Source: Curtobacterium sp. Leaf261
Lineage (GTDB): Bacteria > Actinomycetota > Actinomycetes > Actinomycetales > Microbacteriaceae
Direction of reading: 5' to 3'
NCBI RefSeq assembly: GCF_001422205.1
Contig: NZ_LMMJ01000013.1
Location: 1 to 64,000, forward strand
DNA: 64,000 nucleotides
The position numbers and the translations under genes were made by a program. The notes under the pieces were generated by a model. The model saw only the letters and a list, made by a program, of their open reading frames with translations. It was not told where the DNA came from and did no database searches. Positions 50,938 to 58,153 of this stretch are shown one piece after another; positions within the stretch are counted from its first letter, which is position 1; the number at the start of each line of letters is the position of its first letter.

Positions 50938-50954
50938 ATACCCCCAAGGGGTAC
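50938..50954. promoter_or_regulatory. CsoR/FrmR-type operator
   Basis: ATACCCCCAAGGGGTAC. The core TACCCC-CAA-GGGGTA is a perfect palindrome of the form bound by CsoR-family repressors (copper, formaldehyde or persulfide sensors). It is 41 bp upstream of the permease start; the regulator gene itself is not in the window. Confidence 0.7.
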
Positions 50955-51057
50955 TTGATGTCCTGCCCCGGCCAGACGCCCCGCACCGGGACCGTCCTCC
51001 GTCCGGCGAACGCACCGGGGTCAGCGTTCCCAGCGGCGCGGCGCGCACCATGGCGGG

Positions 51058-52293
51058 GTGTTCATCCCCACCAGATCAGCTGGCCTCGAGGCGCTCGCCG
51101 ACTTCGTCCCCCGCGCCGGCAGCGCGTACGCCCGCGACCGGAACCACGACCTCGGAGCCTCGCGGGACAACGTCTCCGGACTCTCACCGTCCGTGCGGCA
51201 CCGACTGGTGACCGAGCAGGAGGTCGTCACGGCGGTCCTCGACCGGCACAGCCTCCGGGCCGCCGAGAAGTTCGTGCAGGAGGTGTTCTGGCGCACCTAC
51301 TGGAAGGGGTGGCTCGAGCAGAACCCCGAGGTGTGGCGTCGGTACCGGCGCGAGGTGAGCGAGTTCGCGATGGGTGACCTGCCGCCCGGGTACACCGACG
51401 CGGTCGCGGGCCGGACCGGCATCGACGCGATGGACGCTTGGGTCCGGGAGCTCGTCGACACCGGGTACCTGCACAACCACACGCGGATGTGGTTCGCCAG
51501 CATCTGGGTCTTCACGCTCGGCCTGCCGTGGCAGCTCGGTGCCGACTTCTTCTACCGGCACCTCCTCGATGGGGACGCCGCATCGAACACGCTGTCGTGG
51601 CGGTGGGTCGCCGGGCTCCAGACGACGGGCAAGACGTACCTGGCATCCGCGTCGAACATCGCTCGGTACACCGACGGGCGGTTCTCGCCGACAGGGCTCG
51701 CCACGACGGCCCGGGCGCTCGCCGAGGAGCCGCTCCCACCCCGGGCGCCGATCGAGCCGGACGACGTCGTCGGGACGATCGGGGAGCGGGTCGGTCTGCT
51801 GCTGCACGAGGAGGACCTCGAGCCGGCGAGCCTCCTCGCCGAGTGTCCCGGCATGGCGGACAGCCTCGTCGCGACCGCGGTGTTCGCCGACCCGGGGGAG
51901 CGGTCGCCGTTCGGCGCGTCGGACGCGGTGTCGTCGTTCACCGCGACCGCGCTCGACGACGCCGCCGCGCGTGCACTGGACGCGGGCGGACGTCCGGCGC
52001 AGGTGCTGTCGGACACGCTGCCGTCGACTGTCCTGCGGTGGGCGGAGTCCGAGGGTCTCGACACGGTGGTCGTCCCGTGCGCGCCGGTCGGACCCGTGCA
52101 CGAGCGGCTCGCGACGCTGGGACCGGCGCTCGCCGCGGAGGGTGTCGCGCTCGTGACCGTGCGTCGGCAGTGGGACAGTGCGGCGTGGCCGTTCGCGTCG
52201 CGCGGGTTCTTCCCGTTCCGCGAGCGGATCCCGGCACTCGTGCAGCAGCTCGTCGAGCCGTCGGGATCGTCGGCTGCCGTGAGGCTGTTCTAG
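51058..52293 (+). CDS. FAD-binding photolyase/cryptochrome-family protein, apparently permuted
   Basis: A 411-aa protein from GTG 51058. The FAD-binding helical domain starts near residue 25 (SGLSPSVRHRLVTEQEVV, then FVQEVFWRTYWKGWL). It continues through TGYLHNHTRMWFASIWVFTL, LPWQLGADFFYRHLLDGDAA and NTLSWRWVAGLQTTGKTYLA to SNIARYTDGRF at about residue 205. No antenna alpha/beta domain precedes it. Instead residues about 245-411 form an alpha/beta segment (SLVATAVFADPG, VLRWAESEGLDTVVVPCAPV and VTVRRQWDSAAWPF). Light-driven repair or sensing is possible. The next gene starts directly after its stop. Confidence 0.85.
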   Translation: MFIPTRSAGLEALADFVPRAGSAYARDRNHDLGASRDNVSGLSPSVRHRLVTEQEVVTAVLDRHSLRAAEKFVQEVFWRTYWKGWLEQNPEVWRRYRREVSEFAMGDLPPGYTDAVAGRTGIDAMDAWVRELVDTGYLHNHTRMWFASIWVFTLGLPWQLGADFFYRHLLDGDAASNTLSWRWVAGLQTTGKTYLASASNIARYTDGRFSPTGLATTARALAEEPLPPRAPIEPDDVVGTIGERVGLLLHEEDLEPASLLAECPGMADSLVATAVFADPGERSPFGASDAVSSFTATALDDAAARALDAGGRPAQVLSDTLPSTVLRWAESEGLDTVVVPCAPVGPVHERLATLGPALAAEGVALVTVRRQWDSAAWPFASRGFFPFRERIPALVQQLVEPSGSSAAVRLF

Positions 52294-52980
52294 ATGACGT
52301 CCGACGCAGCGCTCGGACGTGGGTCGCTCGGACCCGCGAGCAGCGCCGTCCTCGGTCGTCGTCGGGTCGTCGGGGTCGTCGCGATCGTCGAGGCGGTGGT
52401 TCTGCTCGTGGTCGCGCTGCTCGGGGACCGGATCACACGACCGGTCACCGTGACGCTCGGCAACACGGCAACGCGGACCCTGTCCCATGTCGACCTCGGC
52501 ATCGCCATGGTGGTGGTGGTCGGTCTCGTCGGGGTGGCCGGCGTCATTCCTCGGCGATGGGCAGGGGCGGTGGACCCGCTCCTGACGACGCCGATCACCG
52601 TGTTCGTGGTCGCACAGGCGAACGGGGTCAGGGACATCGGCGCACTCGTCGGGGTCTACGCGCTCGCGTCGGCGGGGGTGCTCTTCGCCGTGGTGCAGGA
52701 GCGTGCACGACGCCGGGCGGACGGTCCTCGTTCTCGCGTCCCGCTCGGCCTCGGGTCGGCCGTCGGGATCGTGCCGTGGGGCATCATCGCGCTGCACCAG
52801 GTGGGTGCGGGGTTCGTCGGGCACCCGTTGCCCGGCGCGGTCGTGCTCGTCACGCTGGCGGCGCTCGTGTTCGCGATCGGGGAGTTCGTGGCGACGTGGC
52901 GGGATCGGGGCCCCGCGGCGTTCGTCCTGCGGGCGGTCGGACTGTCCGTCGTGGCGTGGCTGGTCGTGCTCGCGCTCTGA
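52294..52980 (+). CDS. Seven-helix membrane protein resembling heliorhodopsin but lacking lysine
   Basis: A 228-aa protein with about seven helices (near 24-43, 66-84, 97-112, 115-134, 152-170, 180-200, 209-227). From memory of the family, VDPLLTTPITVFVVAQANGV then RDIGALVGVYALASAGVLFA aligns without gaps to the heliorhodopsin helix 3-4 region. The counterion Glu becomes Asp 94. GIVPWGIIAL and PLPGAVVLVTLAALVFAIGE fit helices 5-6, and the last AW (221-222) fits helix 7. The protein contains no Lys at all, so the retinal Schiff base cannot form. It begins at the base after the photolyase stop (TAG, then ATG), so one operon. Confidence 0.6.
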   Translation: MTSDAALGRGSLGPASSAVLGRRRVVGVVAIVEAVVLLVVALLGDRITRPVTVTLGNTATRTLSHVDLGIAMVVVVGLVGVAGVIPRRWAGAVDPLLTTPITVFVVAQANGVRDIGALVGVYALASAGVLFAVVQERARRRADGPRSRVPLGLGSAVGIVPWGIIALHQVGAGFVGHPLPGAVVLVTLAALVFAIGEFVATWRDRGPAAFVLRAVGLSVVAWLVVLAL

Positions 52981-52993
52981 CGGCACACGCGCC

Positions 52994-53047
52994 GGTCCGG
53001 GTCCGGGTCCAGGTCCAGGTCCTGGTTCTGGTTCTGGCTCTGGTTCC
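52994..53047. repeat. 6-bp tandem repeat (GGTCCN type), nine units
   Basis: GGTCCG, GGTCCG, GGTCCA, GGTCCA, GGTCCT, GGTTCT, GGTTCT, GGCTCT, GGTTCC in direct succession, in the gap between the converging seven-helix and TetR genes. Confidence 0.85.
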
Positions 53048-53085
53048 GGGGCGTGCGAGCCGTCGCAGTCGCCCCGGATCGCGGG

Positions 53086-53802
53086 TCACTTGGCCAGGCG
53101 GTCCAGCCAGTCGCCGAGGAGCGCGCGTTCGTTCGGCGTCAGTGCGGTCGAGTCGGCGACCTGCTGCCGGAGCTGCATCGCCGCCCCGAGCCGGACCGCA
53201 CCCTGCCCGTGCCCGTGCCCGTGCCCTTGCTCCTGGGCCTGCCCGCGTTCGGCGAGGACGGCACCGAGGGCTGCCTCGCGTCCGCGTGTCGACAGGCTCA
53301 TGTCGCGGCGGTCGACCGGCATCGCGAGGAGGGTGAAGACGACCCCGACGCCGGTGGCGCGCAGCATGGCGACCGCGTCCTCGACGGGGACGGCGAGGAG
53401 CCCGTCCGTCGCCGCGACCTCGATCTGCGTCCGGAGGATCGCGTCGATCGCGTCCGCGGCGGCGGTCGACGAGCCCGGGTGCGGGTCGCCGTACGCGATC
53501 GAGTACACGTGCGGATGCTGCAGGCCCCATGCGATGTGCATGTCCCACCCCTGCCGGAGCGACTCGATCGGGTCCGCGCCGGGGGTCCAGCCCGTCCAGC
53601 TCGCGAGGTGGTTCGAGAACCCGTGCAGTGCGACCGCGTCGAGGAGCCCCTGCTTGTCCCCGAAGATCCGGTAGATCGTGGGGGCCTGGATGTGCAGGGC
53701 GGTCGTGATCGCGCGCGTGGTCACCGCGTCGCGACCGTCCTCGTTCAGGAGGGCGGCAGCGGTGTCGAGGATGCGGACACGCATCTCCTCCGAACGGGTC
53801 AA
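53086..53802 (-). CDS. TetR family transcriptional regulator
   Basis: About 238 aa. Helix-turn-helix: ILDTAAALLNEDGRDAVTTR, then AITTALHIQAPTIYRIFGDK. The ligand domain includes WGLQHPHVYSIAYGDPHPG. Between about 185 and 205 there is a low-complexity AQEQGHGHGHGQG segment, matching a CCGTGC repeat in the DNA, probably a variable linker. The start is uncertain: TTG 53802 has AGAGG eight bases upstream; ATG 53784 and ATG 53880 are in frame. It follows the amidase gene by 78 bp and probably regulates it. Confidence 0.88.
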   Translation of the reverse strand: MTRSEEMRVRILDTAAALLNEDGRDAVTTRAITTALHIQAPTIYRIFGDKQGLLDAVALHGFSNHLASWTGWTPGADPIESLRQGWDMHIAWGLQHPHVYSIAYGDPHPGSSTAAADAIDAILRTQIEVAATDGLLAVPVEDAVAMLRATGVGVVFTLLAMPVDRRDMSLSTRGREAALGAVLAERGQAQEQGHGHGHGQGAVRLGAAMQLRQQVADSTALTPNERALLGDWLDRLAK

Positions 53803-53880
53803 CGCGCAGGCCTCTCGTCGTGATCGCAGCGCGGAGCCGGCGGGGCACGGCGCAGAGCCATGATCCCACCGGCTCGGCAC

Positions 53881-55377
53881 TCACGAGTTCTCGATGGCCT
53901 GCCCGACCCGGAACAGCATTGCCTCGTCGAAGTGCCGGCCGATGAGCTGGAGACCGACGGGGAGGCCGCCGACCGTTCCGCACGGCACGCTCAGTGCCGG
54001 GTGCTGGGTGATGTTGAACGGGGTGGTGTTCGCCGACATCTCGATGGACGCCTGGATCGCAGCGCCGGCGCCGTGGGCCGGGTCCGGGAGCGGGCGGGCG
54101 GTCTGCGGCGTGGTGGGTGTCACGAGGACGTCGAAGTGCTCGAGGGCGTCGTCGTAGGCGGCCCGGAGAGTCCTGGCACGGTTGATCGCCCTCGCGTAGT
54201 TCAGGCGGCCCTGCTGCTGGTCGACGTACCGGCCGACGAGCGTGAACAGCTGCACGTTCGCGGGGTGGGCGTCGACGTCACCGCGGTGGTCGAACAGGTG
54301 CTGCATCATGTCGACCGGGTAGCGGTCGAGACGACCGAAGCCGAAGCCCTGGTTCCGGAGCACCGTCTCGGCCATGCCCTCGATCGCGATGGCTGTCCAC
54401 AGTGCCGCCCCGAGCGCATGCAGCGGCACCGACACCCGCTCGACGGTGGCACCCCGGTCGCGGAGTGCCTCCGCTGCGGCGATGACCGTCTCGTCGACCC
54501 CGGCCTCCGAGTGCTCACCGCCGAACCCCTCGGTGAGGATGCCGATGCGGAGTCCCTCGACGCCGTCGTCGAGCCCGCCGAGGTAGTCCCCGACGACGAT
54601 GTCGCGCTGGCGTGGATCGATGCCGTCCGAGCCCGCGAGGACGGTGAGGAACCGTGCGTTGTCGGCCACCGTTCTCGTCACCGGGCCGACGTGGTCGAAC
54701 GAGCCGTCGAGCGTGGCGATGCCGGTGTACGGGACGAGTCCGTACGTCGGCTTCAGTCCGACGACCCCGGACCAGGACGCGGGCATCCGGATGGAACCTG
54801 CCTGGTCGGCCCCGAGCGTCATGTCGGCGTCTCCCGTGACGAGTGCGACGGCGCTGCCGCTCGAGGAACCGCCGGCAGAGTGCCCCATGCGGTGCGGGTT
54901 GTGCACGACCCCGGTCGCGGCCGTGTGGCTGCCACCGGACATGCAGAAGTACTCGTTCGTGGTCTTCCCGACGATCTCGGCACCGGCGGCGAGGGCGCGG
55001 GTGACGACGGTGGCGTCCTCGTCGGGCACGAAGGTCGCGAGCTCCGCCGAGCCGTTCCGCATCGGCAGCCCCGCGACCAGGATGCTGTCCTTCACGCCGA
55101 GCCGGACGCCCGCGAGTGGACCGGACGCGGCGCCGGGGATCGAGGCGCGTACCTCCCACGCGTGGTGCGGGTCCTCCGCCGGTGTCGGGATCGTGTGTGC
55201 AACGGGCGCGCGGCCGTGCAGCACCTCGGGCTCGGGGATCGCGTCGAGCGCATCGTAGACGCCGAGCATGCCGGAGATCATCGCGGTGTACTCCTCCGGG
55301 GCGTCGGCGATCGCCGTGTACCCGATCTCGGCGGCGAGGTCCGCGATCTGCGACGGTGCGGGCTTCAGGACGGACAT
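53881..55377 (-). CDS. Amidase (amidase signature family)
   Basis: A 498-aa Ser-cisSer-Lys hydrolase of the GatA/fatty-acid-amide-hydrolase fold. Lys 96 (GVKDS), the glycine/serine signature SAGGSSSGSA at 167-176 and GADQAGSIRMPA with nucleophile Ser 195 are all in place. ATG 55377 has GAGGAGGAAGC upstream. No GatB or GatC lies next to it, so it is a catabolic amidase rather than the tRNA amidotransferase. It is probably repressed by the TetR protein encoded downstream through the operator at 55420. Confidence 0.94.
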   Translation of the reverse strand: MSVLKPAPSQIADLAAEIGYTAIADAPEEYTAMISGMLGVYDALDAIPEPEVLHGRAPVAHTIPTPAEDPHHAWEVRASIPGAASGPLAGVRLGVKDSILVAGLPMRNGSAELATFVPDEDATVVTRALAAGAEIVGKTTNEYFCMSGGSHTAATGVVHNPHRMGHSAGGSSSGSAVALVTGDADMTLGADQAGSIRMPASWSGVVGLKPTYGLVPYTGIATLDGSFDHVGPVTRTVADNARFLTVLAGSDGIDPRQRDIVVGDYLGGLDDGVEGLRIGILTEGFGGEHSEAGVDETVIAAAEALRDRGATVERVSVPLHALGAALWTAIAIEGMAETVLRNQGFGFGRLDRYPVDMMQHLFDHRGDVDAHPANVQLFTLVGRYVDQQQGRLNYARAINRARTLRAAYDDALEHFDVLVTPTTPQTARPLPDPAHGAGAAIQASIEMSANTTPFNITQHPALSVPCGTVGGLPVGLQLIGRHFDEAMLFRVGQAIENS

Positions 55378-55419
55378 GAGCTTCCTCCTCGGCGGCGTTC
55401 CCGGAAGGTCCGGTCACGC

Positions 55420-55439
55420 GCTAACAAATTCACGTTAGC
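55420..55439. promoter_or_regulatory. Inverted repeat, candidate TetR operator of the amidase operon
   Basis: GCTAAC (55420-55425) and GTTAGC (55434-55439) flank AAATTCAC, an AT-rich island in GC-rich sequence, 43 bp upstream of the amidase start. Size and position are typical of TetR operators. Confidence 0.6.
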
Positions 55440-55514
55440 AGGCAGACTCTCATCTCGTCACCGTCGGAGGCACGACGCGCTGCACGGTTCACCCGGACCC
55501 ATGTGCCGGCGGCC

Positions 55515-55850
55515 CTACGGCAGGTCCCTCGGCCCGCGAAGCTGCCCCCACCCGAAGCGACTCTCCGCGATGAAGTCCTGCAGGTCGCTCTGCACCCGAC
55601 GGACGAGCTGCGACCGACCCTCCTCGACGTTGATGCTGGAGGATCCGCCGTCCTCGCCACACACTCGCCACCGCACCCACGCCTCGCCGGACTCGACGAG
55701 GTCGTCCCGAGCGAGCGAGGTGGTTCTGCGCCAGTCGTCGACCCGCGTCACCACGAACGACGACGACGCCAGCTCATCGGGGTGGAGCATCTCGGCGAAC
55801 ACCGCCTCGACCACCCGCAGGATCTCCCCGACACGCAGCACCTCGTCCAT
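55515..55850 (-). CDS. Hypothetical protein
   Basis: A 111-aa soluble protein from ATG 55850. It opens with a helix (DEVLRVGEILRVVEAVFAEM), continues with beta strands containing VVTRVDDWRRTTSLARDD and WVRWRVCGEDGGSSSINV, and ends in a polar Arg/Gly tail. It is not recognised. It is isolated between the amidase operator and a strong hairpin. Confidence 0.6.
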   Translation of the reverse strand: MDEVLRVGEILRVVEAVFAEMLHPDELASSSFVVTRVDDWRRTTSLARDDLVESGEAWVRWRVCGEDGGSSSINVEEGRSQLVRRVQSDLQDFIAESRFGWGQLRGPRDLP

Positions 55851-55911
55851 GCGCCGAACCTAGTGGACGCGCGCGCACCGCATCACGACTGGCGCACCGC
55901 ACCACGAACGG

Positions 55912-55946
55912 CGCATCGCACCACGGGTGACCACTGGTGCGATGCG
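55912..55946 (-). terminator. Hairpin between the APH-like and 111-aa genes
   Basis: CGCATCGCACCA (55912-55923) and TGGTGCGATGCG (55935-55946) are perfect 12-bp arms with an 11-base loop, 54 bp beyond the stop of the APH-like gene. Similar CGCACCGCACCACG fragments occur just before it. A CCG trinucleotide run fills 55966-55997. No T-tract. Confidence 0.55.
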
Positions 55947-55999
55947 TCATCCGTGGTGCGAACGCCCGCCGCCGCCCGCCGCCGCCGCCGCCGCCCGGG

Positions 56000-56962
56000 C
56001 TACCAGTCCAACCCCTCCAGGTGGTCGTGCCCGTCGAGCAGACGCCCGACACGCGCCCACGCCACGTCGCGCACGGCTGGGTCGGGGTGGTGCGCCGCGA
56101 TCGCGAGCTCCACCCACATGTCGTGGAACTGCAGTCGCTCACGGAGCCGCGGGTGCGCGAACAGCTCCGGGTAGGCCCCGCGCAACCACCCGGGGACCGG
56201 CGCGAGCGAGGACACCTCGAGGCCGTGCGACGAGGGCATCGGCGGGAACTCCCCGGCCCGGGCACACCAGCGGAGGATCGTGTCGAGCTCGACGTCCGCG
56301 GGCTGCGACACCGCCTCGGCGAAGTCGATCAGCCCGGTGACGACGCCCCGGTCGACCATGATGTTCGACCCGTGCAGGTCGCCGTGGACGAGCACGAGGT
56401 CGTCACCGCCGAACGACGTCGATCGCGAGCGGACCCAGTCGTCGACGTCCGCGAGCAGCCGCGCATCGCCGCCGGCGGCCAGCGCCTCCGCGACCAGCTG
56501 GCCCGCCGCACCCACGACGGGCGGATGGTACGCCGGCCACGACCCACCGGCCAGAGCCTCGACGAGCCACGGCGGCATGAGCCCGGCCGGGACCGGGACG
56601 CGGTGGAGGGCCCGCATCGCCGTGCCGAGGCTCTCGATCATCGTCCGCCGCTGCCCCGGGGACGCCGAGGGCCATGCTTGGTGCAGGGTCGTCCCCGGCA
56701 GCCGTTCGGAGACGGACCAGGCGCCGTCCGGTCCCTCGCCGTGCGCGACGTGCTGCGCGTGCGGGACGTCGCTCCCGGCGAGCAGCTCGACGACGCGCGC
56801 CTCGTGCTCGTACGCACCTCCGGTCTGCCCGGAGCTCAGGCGCACCACGACGTCCTCGCCGACCCATGCGCGACTCACCCACCCGGACGTGGCGACGAAC
56901 TGGCCGGATGCCGGCAGCCCGGCCGCCGCCAGAACCCGAGCCAGTGCCGGCGGGATGCTCAC
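56000..56962 (-). CDS. APH-type phosphotransferase (kinase-like)
   Basis: A 320-aa protein of the aminoglycoside phosphotransferase/choline kinase fold. The catalytic loop VLVHGDLHGSNIMVD and the metal-binding GLIDFAEAV are intact; ATP-binding N-lobe residues precede YEHEARVVELLA. GTG 56962 overlaps the LacI stop (GTGA), so it belongs to the LacI transcript. Linked to an arabinoside-utilisation locus, it may phosphorylate a sugar or other small molecule; antibiotic resistance is not indicated. Confidence 0.88.
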   Translation of the reverse strand: MSIPPALARVLAAAGLPASGQFVATSGWVSRAWVGEDVVVRLSSGQTGGAYEHEARVVELLAGSDVPHAQHVAHGEGPDGAWSVSERLPGTTLHQAWPSASPGQRRTMIESLGTAMRALHRVPVPAGLMPPWLVEALAGGSWPAYHPPVVGAAGQLVAEALAAGGDARLLADVDDWVRSRSTSFGGDDLVLVHGDLHGSNIMVDRGVVTGLIDFAEAVSQPADVELDTILRWCARAGEFPPMPSSHGLEVSSLAPVPGWLRGAYPELFAHPRLRERLQFHDMWVELAIAAHHPDPAVRDVAWARVGRLLDGHDHLEGLDW

Positions 56963-57975
56963 GTCGACTGCCGCGGCACCAGGAAGCAGTCCGCCGTGCG
57001 CACCCCGCCCGCGACCTCGTCGCCCTGGATCATCCGCATGAGCAGGTCCGCCGCCTGGCGCCCGACCTCGCGGAGGTTGAGGTCCACGGACGTGATGCTC
57101 GGCCGAGCGGCCTCGGTGATGACACTCCAGTTGTCCACGCCGACGACCCCGACCTCGGTCGGCACGACGATCCCCGCCTCGCGGAGGCAGTCCACGACGC
57201 CCCGGGCGATCTGGTCGCTCGTGCAGAACACGCCGTCGAACTCGGTGCCGAGCAGTCGGGTCGCAGCCTCGTACCCCCACCGCTCGCTCCACTCGCCGTA
57301 CAGGGCGTCGCCCCCGGCGAGCGTGGCTCCTGCTGCGGCGATGGCGCGGGTCGCGCTGCTGACGCGGTGCGCGCTCGCGGTGTGCCGCCTCGCCCCGGAG
57401 ATCACCGCGATGGACCGGCGGCCCGTCCCGATCAGGTGGTCGACCGCGCGGGCGGCACCGGCCTCGTCGTCCGGCACGATCGAGACGTCGCCGGGGTCGA
57501 GGGACGGCGCGAGCGCGTACACGGCCGGCACGCCGAGGAGTCCGGAGATCGAGGGGCGCGGATCGCTCGAGCGTCCGGCCACGACGATCCCGTCGACCCG
57601 CTGGTTCAGGAGCGTCTGCACGTAGTGCGTCTCACGGATCGGGTCGCCGCGGCTCTCCGCGAGCAGCATCGACACCTCGCCGGGGCCGAACGTGTCCTCG
57701 GCTCCGGTCAGGACCGGGATGGTGAACCGCCCGTAGGCGTCGGTGGACAGGACGCCCACCAGGAAGGACCGGCCCGGCTGCGCGGATCGGACGGGAGGCT
57801 CGGTGCGCGTCCCGGCGCGCACGCTCAGTCCCAGGTCGGTCGCCACTGCGGCGACGCGCTGCCGCGTCGCATCGGCGATCTGGCCCCGGCCGTTGAGGAC
57901 CTTCGAGACGGTGCCGACGGACACCCCGGTCCGTGCGGCGACGTCGGCGAGTGTCACTGCTCGTCGGTTGACCAC
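56959..57975 (-). CDS. LacI family transcriptional regulator
   Basis: A 338-aa repressor. The N-terminal helix-turn-helix TLADVAARTGVSVGTVSKVL precedes a hinge and a periplasmic-binding-protein-like sugar domain (FLVGVLSTDAYGRFTIPVL, VGVVGVDNWSVITEAARPSI). GTG 57975 has AAGGAGG five bases upstream and is preferred to ATG 58029. It is divergent from the ABC importer and GH127 operon, with TGCGGCAA-type sites in between. Predicted to respond to an arabinose-containing sugar. Confidence 0.94.
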   Translation of the reverse strand: MVNRRAVTLADVAARTGVSVGTVSKVLNGRGQIADATRQRVAAVATDLGLSVRAGTRTEPPVRSAQPGRSFLVGVLSTDAYGRFTIPVLTGAEDTFGPGEVSMLLAESRGDPIRETHYVQTLLNQRVDGIVVAGRSSDPRPSISGLLGVPAVYALAPSLDPGDVSIVPDDEAGAARAVDHLIGTGRRSIAVISGARRHTASAHRVSSATRAIAAAGATLAGGDALYGEWSERWGYEAATRLLGTEFDGVFCTSDQIARGVVDCLREAGIVVPTEVGVVGVDNWSVITEAARPSITSVDLNLREVGRQAADLLMRMIQGDEVAGGVRTADCFLVPRQST

Positions 57976-58008
57976 GGCGTCCTCCTTGCGATGCGAGCGT
58001 ACGGCACT

Positions 58009-58023
58009 CGGCAAACCTTGCCG
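58009..58023. promoter_or_regulatory. LacI operator, site 1
   Basis: CGGCAA-ACC-TTGCCG, a perfect inverted repeat with a 3-bp centre, 34 bp upstream of the LacI start. Same half-site as the cluster at 58092-58133; likely autoregulation. Confidence 0.65.
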
Positions 58024-58065
58024 CATCACGATTCGAACGTCAAGCCAGAATTCCTTTCATGGGCA

Positions 58066-58094
58066 TTGACAGGCCGGTGCACGCACCGTACTTT
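58066..58094 (+). promoter_or_regulatory. Sigma-70-type promoter of the sugar ABC operon
   Basis: TTGACA (58066-58071), 17-bp spacer, TACTTT (58089-58094). This is the best -35/-10 pair that I noticed in the window, and it points at the solute-binding protein gene. Confidence 0.7.
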
Positions 58095-58133
58095 CGGCAA
58101 GGACAGCAAAGCTTGCGGCAACGATGCGGCAAG
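58092..58133. promoter_or_regulatory. LacI half-site cluster over the transcription start
   Basis: CGGCAAG, GCAAAGCTTGCGGCAA and TGCGGCAAG follow one another immediately downstream of the -10 box, partly as inverted repeats. Occupation by the LacI protein would block initiation. Confidence 0.6.
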
Positions 58134-58153
58134 AACAGATCTGGGAGATGACG

